From the NCBI GenBank assembly GCA_002083435.1, contig LWDJ01000021.1, forward strand, positions 1 through 64,000: 64,000 nt of DNA, read 5' to 3'. The position numbers and the translations under genes are program-made. A model generated the notes under the pieces. It had not been told where the DNA came from. It searched no databases and worked only from the letters and a program-made list of their open reading frames with translations. This DNA is from Proteobacteria bacterium SG_bin6. GTDB lineage: Bacteria > Pseudomonadota > Alphaproteobacteria > Sphingomonadales > Sphingomonadaceae. Shown one piece after another: positions 41,206-49,825 of this stretch; position 1 is the stretch's first letter; each line of letters opens with the position of its first letter.

Positions 41206-42957
41206 GTGCCTTCGACACCCGCCTCAAACGCCACGCCGGCTTTCGCGCGCACGGCGATGCCAATTGTCCGCCGCGCCATGGCGGGGGTGGCGGTGGTCAC
41301 GGTCGTGCTCAATCTGCTGCTGATCGCGGGCTCGATCTACATGATGCTGGTCTATGACCTGGTGATCCCGGGTCGCAGCCAGCCGACGCTGTTCGGCCTG
41401 CTGGCGATGGTCGCGCTCGCCTATGTCTTTCAGGGTGCCCTCGAACTGTTGCGCGGCCGATTGCTGCTGCACATGGCGCGCGGGGTCGACGCGACGCTGG
41501 AGGCGCCCGTCCATCGAATGGCCATGACGCTGGCGCGCGCCGCGCCGCAGATTGAGTCGGGCCAGCCGCTGAGGGATCTCGACCAAATCCGGACGTTTCT
41601 CGCCAGCCAGGGTCCCACCGCGCTGTTCGATCTCCCGTGGATGGCGTTTTTCATCGCGATCCTGTTTCTGCTGCACCCCGCGATCGGCGCGACCGTGTTG
41701 GTGGGCGGCCTTGTGCTGATCGCGCTCACGGTGATCACCGATCGCGTCACGCGCCAGGCCAACGCCCGGCTGCTGGCGCTCGCCAAGGATCGGCAGACGC
41801 TTATTGACAGTGCCCGGCGCCACGCCGAGGCGATCTATGCGATGGGCATGGGCGCAACGCTCGAACGCCGTTGGACCATCGCCAACCGTGCCTATCTCGC
41901 GCAGCAGGTTCGGCTCGCCGATCGTACCGCGATGCTCGGTGGGACGAGCCGTGTCTTTCGCATGTTCCTGCAGTCGCTGGTGCTGTCGGTCGGCGCGCTG
42001 TTGGTGATCAACGATCAGGCAACCGGCGGCGTCATCTTCGCGAGCTCGATCCTCTCGTCGCGGGCGCTCGCGCCGATCGAACTGGCGATCGCCAATTGGC
42101 GTGCGTTCGTCGGCGCCCGCGACAGCTGGCAAAGGTTGAAGCGCTCGGCGCCGGTACTGCTGGCATCGGCGCACCAAAAGTCGCTCTTGCCGCCCCCGGC
42201 CGCGAGCCTGGCAGTCGAAGCGCTGACATTGTGCGCACCGGGCAACGATCTGCCGATCGTCCGACAGGTGAGCTTCCAGGCAAAGGCGGGCAGCGCGATT
42301 GCCGTGCTGGGCCCCAGCGGCTGCGGCAAGTCCACGCTCATCAAGGGTTTGGCGGGAATATTGCCCGCCGCTGGTGGCGCGGTGCGGCTGGACGGCGCGA
42401 TGCTCGATCAATGGCCGCGCGAAGAACTGGGGCGCCATATCGGCTATCTCCCGCAAAATGCCGAGCTGATTGCCGGCACGATCGCCCAGAATATCGCGCG
42501 TTTCGACCCGCGCGCCCGCGGTGAGGACATTATCGAGGCGGCGCGCGCGGCGGACGTCCACGGGCTCGTCCAGTATCTGCCACGCGGCTATAATTTCGAC
42601 GTCGGCACCGACGGGCGCAATCTTTCGGCGGGGCAGCGACAGCGCATCGCTTTGGCGCGCGCACTATATCGCAATCCGTTCCTGCTGCTGCTCGACGAGC
42701 CCAATTCTAACCTTGATCAGGAAGGCGAGCGGGCTCTGATCAAGGCGGTCCTCGCCGCCAAGGGACGCGGCGCGCTGGTCATTCTGGTCGCTCACCGCCC
42801 GGCCGTGCTCGCCGCGATCGATAAGGTTGTCCTGCTCCGCGACGGCCGCGTCGAGGCCTTCGACGACAAGGATCGGCTACTGGGCCCACAGCCGCGCGAC
42901 GAAGCGGCCGAGCCAAGGGTCGCCACCCCCTTCACCCTGCGCGCGGTGCCCGCATGA
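41206..42957 (+). CDS. type I secretion ABC transporter, catalytic subunit (PrtD-like)
   Basis: 583 residues from GTG 41206. There are about six N-terminal membrane helices and no C39 peptidase domain. The ATPase is complete: Walker A GPSGCGKST (from residue 369), signature LSAGQRQR (from 473), Walker B LLLLDEPN with Glu498, and H-loop His530 in LVAHRP. This is the PrtD/AtrD-type exporter for RTX proteins in the inner membrane. Its stop overlaps the second ABC gene by four bases. No TolC-like gene is in the window. The RTX protein at 20.4 kb is the likely client. Confidence 0.9.
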   Translation: MPSTPASNATPAFARTAMPIVRRAMAGVAVVTVVLNLLLIAGSIYMMLVYDLVIPGRSQPTLFGLLAMVALAYVFQGALELLRGRLLLHMARGVDATLEAPVHRMAMTLARAAPQIESGQPLRDLDQIRTFLASQGPTALFDLPWMAFFIAILFLLHPAIGATVLVGGLVLIALTVITDRVTRQANARLLALAKDRQTLIDSARRHAEAIYAMGMGATLERRWTIANRAYLAQQVRLADRTAMLGGTSRVFRMFLQSLVLSVGALLVINDQATGGVIFASSILSSRALAPIELAIANWRAFVGARDSWQRLKRSAPVLLASAHQKSLLPPPAASLAVEALTLCAPGNDLPIVRQVSFQAKAGSAIAVLGPSGCGKSTLIKGLAGILPAAGGAVRLDGAMLDQWPREELGRHIGYLPQNAELIAGTIAQNIARFDPRARGEDIIEAARAADVHGLVQYLPRGYNFDVGTDGRNLSAGQRQRIALARALYRNPFLLLLDEPNSNLDQEGERALIKAVLAAKGRGALVILVAHRPAVLAAIDKVVLLRDGRVEAFDDKDRLLGPQPRDEAAEPRVATPFTLRAVPA

Positions 42958-44672
42958 CGTGGATCGAGCGCGACATGGCGAAGCCGGCGCCGGGCGGCAA
43001 GCGCTTGCAGCGCCGGCCGGCCGCAACGACGCGGCCCGGCGCGGGAGCACGCGCGGGGCTGAGTGGGATGCTGTTGGTGTCCGTGCCCATTTGGGGGCTC
43101 GCGCCCGCCCTCGCCCTCGCGGCGATGCTGCTGATCGATGTCGCGCTGCCCAGCCGGGAACCGAGCTCGATCCTTGGCGCCGCGCTTGCCCTCGCCGGCC
43201 TCGGCGCGGCTCGGCTGTTGCTCCACGGCCTGCGCCGCCGTTTGGCACGGCAGACGGCGGACGCGCTGCTACGGCCCCCCGGCACCCCCGAAACCGATGA
43301 CGCCTGTCGCGCCTTGACGACGCTGGGCGGCGATCTGGCCGACGCGCTGGTCCAACCACTCGTGGCGGTCGTGGCGCTCGCGTTGCTCGACTGGCCGCTT
43401 GCGCTGGTCGCCACGTTCGGCGTGGCTCTCGTCTTCGGCGCGCTGCTGTTGCAGTATCGCGGAGAAGCGCTGCGCTGGCGCCAGCTCGCGCCATTTGCCG
43501 CCGATCGCGATGTCCGCTGGCGCCTCGCCGCCGCGAACCAGGCCCGACTCGGCGGCCTAGGGCTCGACGCGACCTGGCGAGCGCATTGCCACCAGGCGAC
43601 GCTCGATCATGACCGTGTGCAACGCAAACTGGAGCCGGCGCGCCACCGGGCCCGGGATGCGCTGCGGGCGCTAGCCGTGCTTCTGCTGGCCGCAAATGCC
43701 GGTACGGCGGCCTATCTTGTCGCGCTTGATCGTGCCGAGCTTGGCGGCTTCGCCGCGGCGCTGCTTCTGTCGGGATCGGCGCTTGCCCCCTTGCTCATCG
43801 TTTCGCGGCAGGTTCCAGAGCTGCTTGCGGGGCGCGCGGCGCTCCTTGCCCGGCGCGCGACCGTCGCTCCGGTCGACCCTTTGCCCCTTGCCTTGCCGGC
43901 GCCCAGCCAGTCGCTGTCGATCGAGCATGTCACGCTCATGCATCCCGGCGCCGCGCAACCGCTCTTGTCCCAGCTCGACATTGGCCTGGTGAGCGGTGAC
44001 GTGCTGGCCATCGCGGGCACCGCGGGAAGTGGCAAAAGCCTGCTGCTCCGACTGTTGACCGGAACCATCCGGCCGACCGCGGGAACGATCCGGATCGACG
44101 GCGCGGCGTTGGAGGATGTCGCGCGCGACGATCTTGCCCGTCACATCGGCTATATGTCGCAGCTTCCCCTGCTGATGCCCGGCACGGTTCTGCAGAATAT
44201 CGGGCGGTTCGATCCATTGGCCGATCCCCGCGCCGTGATCGGCGCTGCGCGCTCCGCGGGGGTGCACGAAGCAATCCTGCGGTTGCCACAAGGCTATGAA
44301 ACCGAGCTCGATCTCGCATCGGGCGCGCTCAACCCCAGCTTCATGCAGCGGCTGGCGCTGGCACGCGCCAGCTATGGCGATCCGTTCGTGCTCCTGCTCG
44401 ATGCACCCGGTGCGTGGCAGGACCGCGCCGGGCTGAACGCTATCGCGAGATGCATCGTCCAACACCGCGCGCGCGGGGGGATCGTGGTGTTCACCGGCGT
44501 CGAGCCAGCGTTGCTCGAAACCGCCAATTTGCTGCTCGTGCTGGAGGCAGGTCGCAGCATCGAGTTCGGCCCCAAAAACGAAGTGCGCGAACGGATGGCC
44601 GCTCGCCACGCCGCGACCAAGGTGAGCCAGAAGCCCCGCACGCCCGCCGCGACCGCCCAGGATTCGGAGTAA
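42954..44672 (+). CDS. type I secretion ABC transporter, degenerate partner subunit
   Basis: 572 residues with hydrophobic helices and an ATPase domain of the same plan as its upstream neighbour. Walker A is intact (GTAGSGKSL, residues 355-363). The signature LSGGQ is replaced by NPSFM (460-464), the Walker B glutamate by Ala484 (LLLDAPG), and the H-loop histidine by Gly515 (VVFTGVEP). It can probably bind but not hydrolyse ATP. The obvious model is a heterodimer with the 583-residue subunit, as in other asymmetric ABC exporters. It overlaps that gene by four bases and precedes the HlyD gene by four. Confidence 0.85.
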   Translation: MTWIERDMAKPAPGGKRLQRRPAATTRPGAGARAGLSGMLLVSVPIWGLAPALALAAMLLIDVALPSREPSSILGAALALAGLGAARLLLHGLRRRLARQTADALLRPPGTPETDDACRALTTLGGDLADALVQPLVAVVALALLDWPLALVATFGVALVFGALLLQYRGEALRWRQLAPFAADRDVRWRLAAANQARLGGLGLDATWRAHCHQATLDHDRVQRKLEPARHRARDALRALAVLLLAANAGTAAYLVALDRAELGGFAAALLLSGSALAPLLIVSRQVPELLAGRAALLARRATVAPVDPLPLALPAPSQSLSIEHVTLMHPGAAQPLLSQLDIGLVSGDVLAIAGTAGSGKSLLLRLLTGTIRPTAGTIRIDGAALEDVARDDLARHIGYMSQLPLLMPGTVLQNIGRFDPLADPRAVIGAARSAGVHEAILRLPQGYETELDLASGALNPSFMQRLALARASYGDPFVLLLDAPGAWQDRAGLNAIARCIVQHRARGGIVVFTGVEPALLETANLLLVLEAGRSIEFGPKNEVRERMAARHAATKVSQKPRTPAATAQDSE

Positions 44673-44676
44673 GCCG

Positions 44677-46020
44677 ATGTCGTACCAGTTTCCCGCGCTC
44701 GTCACGCCGCTGCCCGCCGCCGCGACCGTGGACGATGACCCAGGGCTCGCGCTCGGCCACACGCTCCGTTTGAGCCTGGTGGTGGTCGGCGCGCTGGTCG
44801 CGGCGCTGCTGCTGATGGGAACGGTGGTGCGAGTAAGCGGGGCGGTGATCGGCAGCGGTCGCCTGGCGGTCGCCACCAGCGTCCGCCGCGTCGCCCATCC
44901 CACCGGCGGCGTGATCGCTCAGGTGTTCGTGAAAGAGGGCGACCGGGTGCGCAAGGGCGAGCCGATCCTGCGCTTCGACAACCGCGTGACCGACGGCAGC
45001 GCGACCATGCTCGGCCAGACCGTCGAGCAGCTGCTCGCCAATCAGGCGCGGCTTATCGCCGAACGCGATGGCGCGGCGGCGATCGCCTTTCCGCCGTCCT
45101 TGGCGAACAACCCCACCCTTTCAGCGCGCGCGGCAATGGAAGAGGCGCGGCGCCAGTTCGCGCTGCGCCGCCAGCTGCGCCAGGCCGAAGCCAACGCCGC
45201 GCGCGAGCGCGTCCGGCAGGTACAGCAGCAGATCGCTTCGGTCATTGCCCAGCGCGGCGCCGCGAGCCGGCAGGTCGCGCTGGTCCGGCCCGAGCTCAAC
45301 GCCATGCGCGAACTTTACGGCCGCGGGCTGGTCACGCTCAGCCGCATGAACCAGACCGAGCGCACCGCGGTCGAACTGGAAGGCACTGTTTCGTCGCATG
45401 ACGCTGATATCGCGCAGATGCGCGCGCGCATCGCCGAGCTCAACCAGGCCGCGCTGGAAGCCGAACAGACGACGCGCACCCAGGCCGCCCAAGAGCTCGC
45501 CGCGATCCATGCCCAGCTGACCGACCAGTCGATCCGCTCGCTCGCGACCGCCGACGCGGCCGACCGGTCGCTGCTGCGGGCGCCCTATGCCGGGATCGTG
45601 GAGAAACTGGATATCGCCGCCGTGGGCGGCGTCGTCACGCCGGCGCAACCGGTCGCCGAAATCGTTCCGGACGGTGACCCGCTGATCGTCGAGGCGATGG
45701 TGAGCCCCAACGATATCGACCAGCTGCATCGTGGGCAGCGGGCGGTGGTTCGCTTCTCCGGGTTGAACCGGCAAACCACGCCGGAAGTCCTTGGTGAAGT
45801 TTATTTCATCGCGACTGAACCGACCGTCAACGAACGCACCGGCGCTAGTTTTTTCACGGTAAAGGTTCGCGTTGCGGAGAATCAGCTGCGCCGGCTCGGG
45901 GATGTGTCGCTGAAATCGGGCATGCCAGCGGAAACCTTTTTCGAAACGGGGCGCCGGTCGCTGCTCTCTTATCTATTTAAACCATTGATTGATCAGCTGA
46001 ATCGAGCATTTCGAGACTAA
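44677..46020 (+). CDS. type I secretion membrane fusion protein (HlyD/PrtE/AtrB family)
   Basis: 447 residues: a short cytoplasmic start, one membrane helix (LSLVVVGALVAALLLMGTVV, near residues 30-50), a beta-barrel/lipoyl part (SVRRVAHPTGGVIAQVFVKE) and a long coiled-coil (about 120-290, EEARRQFALRRQLRQAEANA). The second lipoyl half reads LLRAPYAGIVEKLDIAAVGG, and the C-terminal beta domain ends TFFETGRRSLLSYLFKPL. HlyD-type adaptors bridge the inner-membrane ABC exporter and a TolC channel. The gene directly follows both ABC genes, completing the inner-membrane part of the exporter. Confidence 0.9.
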   Translation: MSYQFPALVTPLPAAATVDDDPGLALGHTLRLSLVVVGALVAALLLMGTVVRVSGAVIGSGRLAVATSVRRVAHPTGGVIAQVFVKEGDRVRKGEPILRFDNRVTDGSATMLGQTVEQLLANQARLIAERDGAAAIAFPPSLANNPTLSARAAMEEARRQFALRRQLRQAEANAARERVRQVQQQIASVIAQRGAASRQVALVRPELNAMRELYGRGLVTLSRMNQTERTAVELEGTVSSHDADIAQMRARIAELNQAALEAEQTTRTQAAQELAAIHAQLTDQSIRSLATADAADRSLLRAPYAGIVEKLDIAAVGGVVTPAQPVAEIVPDGDPLIVEAMVSPNDIDQLHRGQRAVVRFSGLNRQTTPEVLGEVYFIATEPTVNERTGASFFTVKVRVAENQLRRLGDVSLKSGMPAETFFETGRRSLLSYLFKPLIDQLNRAFRD

Positions 46021-46029
46021 AATCGCCAA

Positions 46030-46049
46030 CCTTGTTTCCGCAAACAAGG
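46030..46049. promoter_or_regulatory. perfect 8-bp hairpin between hlyD-like gene and the ACP gene
   Basis: CCTTGTTT (46030-46037) and AAACAAGG (46042-46049) are exact complements around a 4-nt loop (CCGC). It starts nine bases after the HlyD stop and ends 46 bases before the ACP start. No T-run follows, so it may be a regulator target or an mRNA-processing hairpin that separates the operons. Confidence 0.5.
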
Positions 46050-46094
46050 ATCATTAGTGTCCGCGCCGCAGCGTGGCCAGGGAGCAGCGCGAAA

Positions 46095-46352
46095 ATGACG
46101 ACTCTCGACAAGATAATAGAAATCGTTGCGAAACAATTAAAGCGCGAGCCAAGTGAGGTCACACCCGACATGGATTTGGCCGAAGCCGGCTATGAATCTC
46201 TTGACGTTATCGAAACAATCTTTGAAATTGAAGAAACCTGGGATCTCAACATCGATTTTAATGCCAATTCTGAGGACGCGGACAAATTTAAAACGCCCGC
46301 CAGGATTGCCGCGACCGTTGACGCCATGTTGGCAGCGCGCGTGTCCAAGTGA
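46095..46352 (+). CDS. acyl carrier protein (NodF-like in context)
   Basis: 85 residues from ATG 46095, strongly acidic. The phosphopantetheine attachment serine is in AGYESLDVIETIFEIEE, replacing the usual DSL with ESL. Size and helix pattern (KIIEIVAKQLKREPSEVTPD) match dedicated ACPs. The coding sequence is unusually AT-rich for this genome. Its stop overlaps the ketosynthase start by four bases (GTGA), so they act together. In rhizobia, NodF and NodE make the special acyl chain of Nod factors; here the product is unknown. Confidence 0.85.
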   Translation: MTTLDKIIEIVAKQLKREPSEVTPDMDLAEAGYESLDVIETIFEIEETWDLNIDFNANSEDADKFKTPARIAATVDAMLAARVSK

Positions 46353-47560
46353 AACGCGTCGCCGTAACCGGGCTGGGCACGATATCGGCCGCCGGGCATG
46401 ACGCCGCGACGACTTGGGAGGCCGTTCGCGCCGGCCGAACGGGGATCGGGCCGCTTTCCATCGAGCGTCAGGACATTTTGAATACGAAGGTCGCAGCCCA
46501 AGTTCGCGGCTTCGATCCCGAACGGTATTTCGACGATCGGCGGCTGCCAACGCTCGATCGCTTTTCGCAATTCGCGGTGGTCAGCGCACGTGAGGCGGTG
46601 GCGGCGGCGAAGCTGGAACCCGGCAGCGCGGCGCTGGCCGACGCGGGTGTTGTCGTCGGCGTCGGCGTTGGCGGGATGACGACAACCGACGATTCCTTCT
46701 GGCGGATTTACGGCCAGGGCATCAAACGTGTCTACCCCCTCACTGTGCCCAAGCTGATGTCCAACGCTGCCGCCAGCCAGGTTTCGATGGACTTGGGCGC
46801 CCGCGGGATGACGTTCGCCATCGCCAGTGCCTGCGCCTCGAGCACTCATGCGATCGGCGTCGCCGCGCAGTTCATCCGTACCGGCGTGGCAAGGATGATG
46901 CTGGCCGGTGGATCGGAGGCCTGCATCACCACGGGAACGGTCGCCGGCTGGGAGGCGTTACGCGTTCTTGCGCCCGATCAATGTCGCCCCTTCTCACGTA
47001 ATCGCCTGGGACTGGTGCTCGGTGAAGGTGCAGCCATGCTAGTGCTGGAGGAGTGGGACCATGCCGTTGCCCGCGGTGCACCGATCATCGCCGAAATTCT
47101 GGGCTTTGGCGCCAATGCCGATGCTGGCGACCTCACCTCGCCGAACCCCGAGGGCGCGGCGGGAGCGATGCGCCTGGCACTCGCCGATGCCGGGCTTTCG
47201 CCGGACGCCATCGGTTATATCAATGCCCATGGTACCGGCACGTTGATGAACGACCGCGTTGAGAGTGGTGCGGTCCGCGCGATGTTCGGCGACGCGGCAC
47301 CGCCGCCCATTTCCTCGTCCAAGGCTGTTCTTGGTCACACTCTAGGCGCCGCCGGGGCGATTGAGGCGGTCGTCACCATCATGGCGCTGCAAGCCCAAAC
47401 CTTGCCTCCCACCGCATGCTGTGACGAACCCGACGACAGCCTTGGGATCGACATGGTGCCCAACCAGGCCCGTCCGGCCCAATTCTCGGCAGCGCTATCC
47501 AATTCCTTTGCCTTTGGCGGGCTTAACGCGGTGCTGGCGATTGGTGCGGCGACGACATAA
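46349..47560 (+). CDS. beta-ketoacyl-ACP synthase, FabF/NodE-like
   Basis: 403 residues from GTG 46349. The condensing-enzyme triad is complete: Cys162 in ASACASST, His294 in NAHGTGTLMND and His330 in AVLGHTLGAAGA. The N-terminus (KRVAVTGLGTISAAGHD) and C-terminus (NSFAFGGLNAVLAIG) agree with KAS II. Length is normal. As it is coupled to its own ACP and placed among EPS genes, it probably makes a special acyl chain for glycan or lipid modification rather than bulk fatty acids. No matching acyltransferase of NodA type was seen. Confidence 0.88.
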   Translation: MKRVAVTGLGTISAAGHDAATTWEAVRAGRTGIGPLSIERQDILNTKVAAQVRGFDPERYFDDRRLPTLDRFSQFAVVSAREAVAAAKLEPGSAALADAGVVVGVGVGGMTTTDDSFWRIYGQGIKRVYPLTVPKLMSNAAASQVSMDLGARGMTFAIASACASSTHAIGVAAQFIRTGVARMMLAGGSEACITTGTVAGWEALRVLAPDQCRPFSRNRLGLVLGEGAAMLVLEEWDHAVARGAPIIAEILGFGANADAGDLTSPNPEGAAGAMRLALADAGLSPDAIGYINAHGTGTLMNDRVESGAVRAMFGDAAPPPISSSKAVLGHTLGAAGAIEAVVTIMALQAQTLPPTACCDEPDDSLGIDMVPNQARPAQFSAALSNSFAFGGLNAVLAIGAATT

Positions 47561-47655
47561 CTGCGCCGTTTTGAGACTCCTGTCGATTGGCTGATAGCAC
47601 AACGTTATGAATTGAGATTATTTCGGCATAAGCAATGCGTGTTTTGGGGAGCCCC

Positions 47656-48648
47656 ATGGGGAAGCGAGTTCTTATTGCGGGAGGCGCCGGCTTTATCGGC
47701 TCCCATATCGTCGATCGCTTGATGAAGCGCACCGATATGGAGCGGCTGGTCGTCGTCGACAATTTCTGGACGGGGCTGCGCGACAATTTGGCGCATATCC
47801 GAGATCCACGGCTGCATATCGCGCAAGCCGATGTCGAAAAATTCGCTACGCATGAGAAGTTCGACGAGATCCTCCATCTCGCCTCCCCCGCGTCGCCGCC
47901 CTGGTACATGCGCGAGCCGGTTCGCACCATTCACGCGAATGTGAACGGCGCGCTCAACCTGATCGAGATGCTGGTGCCCGGCGGGCGGATCAGCTTCACC
48001 TCCACCTCCGAAGTCTATGGCGATCCGCTTGTGACCCCGCAGCCGGAGAGCTATCGCGGTTTCGTCGATTGCACCGGCCCGCGCTCGTCCTACGACGAGA
48101 GCAAGCGCTGCACCGAAGCACTGCTGTTCGAGTGCCGTCGCACCCGCAGAACCGACATTCGCATCGTGCGCCTGTTCAACGTCTATGGCCCACGGACCCG
48201 CCCGGATGACGGACGCGCGGTGTCCAACTTCTTGAGCCAGGCGCTGACCAACGGCGAACTCACCATCTATGGCGACGGGATGCAGTCGCGCAGCTGGGGT
48301 TATGTCGATGATATCGTCGACGCGCTGGAACGCTTTTTCTGGCTTGAGCAGGACATGCAGTACCAGGGCCCGCTGAACGTCGGCAACGACCGGGAAATCC
48401 CGGTGATCGACGTGGCCCGCTTCATCGTTAGCCTCGTGCCCGGCACGCGATTGAGGATGTGCCCGCCGATTCCGCAAGACCCCACCAACCGCCGCCCGGA
48501 CCTGACCCTGTGCCGGGAAGTTCTGCCCGGCTGGGAAGCCCGCATTTCCTATGAAGAAGGCGTGCGGCGAACGCTGGCGTGGTTCAAGGAGCAGATCGCC
48601 CACGGCGCGGAAACCGATGCGCCGGAGCCGGTGCGGCTGGCGGGCTGA
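47656..48648 (+). CDS. NAD-dependent sugar epimerase/decarboxylase, UDP-glucuronate decarboxylase-like
   Basis: 330 residues from ATG 47656, chosen because GGGGAG lies a few bases upstream. The Rossmann motif is AGGAGFIGSHIVD. The residues LHLASPASPPWYMREPVRTI, STSEVYGDP and GPRSSYDESKR (YxxxK site) are characteristic of UXS, which converts UDP-glucuronate to UDP-xylose. RLFNVYGPRTRPDDGRAVSN adds support. The ugd gene at 61.2 kb would supply the substrate. Related SDR decarboxylase/epimerases share these motifs, so UDP-xylose is the best but not the only product. Confidence 0.8.
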   Translation: MGKRVLIAGGAGFIGSHIVDRLMKRTDMERLVVVDNFWTGLRDNLAHIRDPRLHIAQADVEKFATHEKFDEILHLASPASPPWYMREPVRTIHANVNGALNLIEMLVPGGRISFTSTSEVYGDPLVTPQPESYRGFVDCTGPRSSYDESKRCTEALLFECRRTRRTDIRIVRLFNVYGPRTRPDDGRAVSNFLSQALTNGELTIYGDGMQSRSWGYVDDIVDALERFFWLEQDMQYQGPLNVGNDREIPVIDVARFIVSLVPGTRLRMCPPIPQDPTNRRPDLTLCREVLPGWEARISYEEGVRRTLAWFKEQIAHGAETDAPEPVRLAG

Positions 48649-48701
48649 TCGACAGGGCGATCGACCGGCGACGCGCGCCGGCCGCGGTTGCGCCGCTCGC
48701 G

Positions 48702-49721
48702 CTAAATCAGCCCCAAATCTGCCGCCAGCCGCGCATCGTCGCACGCGAGCTGGTCGAGCCATGCCGCCGGTCGTCGGGTGGCCCAGGCTCCATCGCGTTC
48801 GTCGGTCGCGAATTCGGGGAATGCTCGGCCAGGCCCCGCCACGAGCGACGGAGCACGCCGCTCGCGCAGGCGCCGCGCGAGCGTGGCCGGATCGCGCAAC
48901 GCGGCGATCGCTAGCGCCATCGCGTCGCCGCGACGCGCGCGGGAGATGGCGAGCCGAAGCTCGAGTTCGGCGCGCCGGCGACGAATCACGGGCTGCGCGG
49001 CCGCCGGTGCCTCGGCGGCCATGATGAGATAGAGCTGCAGGTGCGAGCGAGTCATCCGGCCCTGTTCACTCGCCATCGACCTGCGTCGCTGGCGGTAGCC
49101 GGTTAGGAAAGCTGGAACGCACACGAAGCGATAGCGCAACGCAAGACGGAGCTGAAACAGATAGTCCTCGCAACCTTCATTGCCGGCATCGCGCAATCCG
49201 GGATCATAGCCGATCGCGCGCGCAAGGTCGGTGCGGACCAGCGGCGTGCTGCCATTGGAGATGAAATTCCACGCCAAGTGCCGCAGCAGGCAATAGCCCT
49301 CGACCTGCGGATGAGGGGAGACGCCCAGAACTTGGCCGGCCTCATCGATGTGGCGGAACCAGTTATACACTAGCGCCGTATCTGCCGGGGCGGCCTCGAA
49401 CGCCGCGACTTGGCGTTCGATCTTGGTCGGCGCCCATAGGTCGTCCGCGTCCAACGGCGCCACGTAGGCGCCCGCCGCAGCGGCGATGCCCCGGTTGCGC
49501 GCCCGCGCGACACCGCCATTGGGCTGACGAATCAGCCTGACGCGGGGATCACGCGCGGCCACCGCTGCGACGCGCGCGGCGGTATCGTCGGTCGAACCGT
49601 CATCCACGACGATGATTTCAAGCGCGCGATGCGTCTGCCCTCGCGCGGATGCCAGCGTCTGGTCAATCCAATCAGCCGCATTGAACGCGGGGATAACGAC
49701 CGATACAAGCGATGCGGACAT
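48702..49721 (-). CDS. GT2 glycosyltransferase
   Basis: 339 residues. The domain shows SVVIPAFNAADWIDQTLA, IIVVDDGSTDDTAARVA, GVARARNRGIAAAAG and the DxD site PLDADDLWAPTK. The late motif AGNEGCEDYLFQLRLALRYR matches the family 2 catalytic region and resembles the GT at 36.0 kb. The C-terminal 90 residues are Arg/Ala-rich. It is a single minus-strand gene with plus-strand neighbours on both sides. Donor and acceptor are unknown. Confidence 0.85.
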   Translation of the reverse strand: MSASLVSVVIPAFNAADWIDQTLASARGQTHRALEIIVVDDGSTDDTAARVAAVAARDPRVRLIRQPNGGVARARNRGIAAAAGAYVAPLDADDLWAPTKIERQVAAFEAAPADTALVYNWFRHIDEAGQVLGVSPHPQVEGYCLLRHLAWNFISNGSTPLVRTDLARAIGYDPGLRDAGNEGCEDYLFQLRLALRYRFVCVPAFLTGYRQRRRSMASEQGRMTRSHLQLYLIMAAEAPAAAQPVIRRRRAELELRLAISRARRGDAMALAIAALRDPATLARRLRERRAPSLVAGPGRAFPEFATDERDGAWATRRPAAWLDQLACDDARLAADLGLI

Positions 49722-49825
49722 AATCTTCTCAATGAATACGAGCTAACGGGCTCGGTTTGAATGAGAGTGCGGCTCGAGAACGTTAGGTTGTTTTCGGGCA
49801 CGGGGCGAGCAGGTGTGAAAACGCG

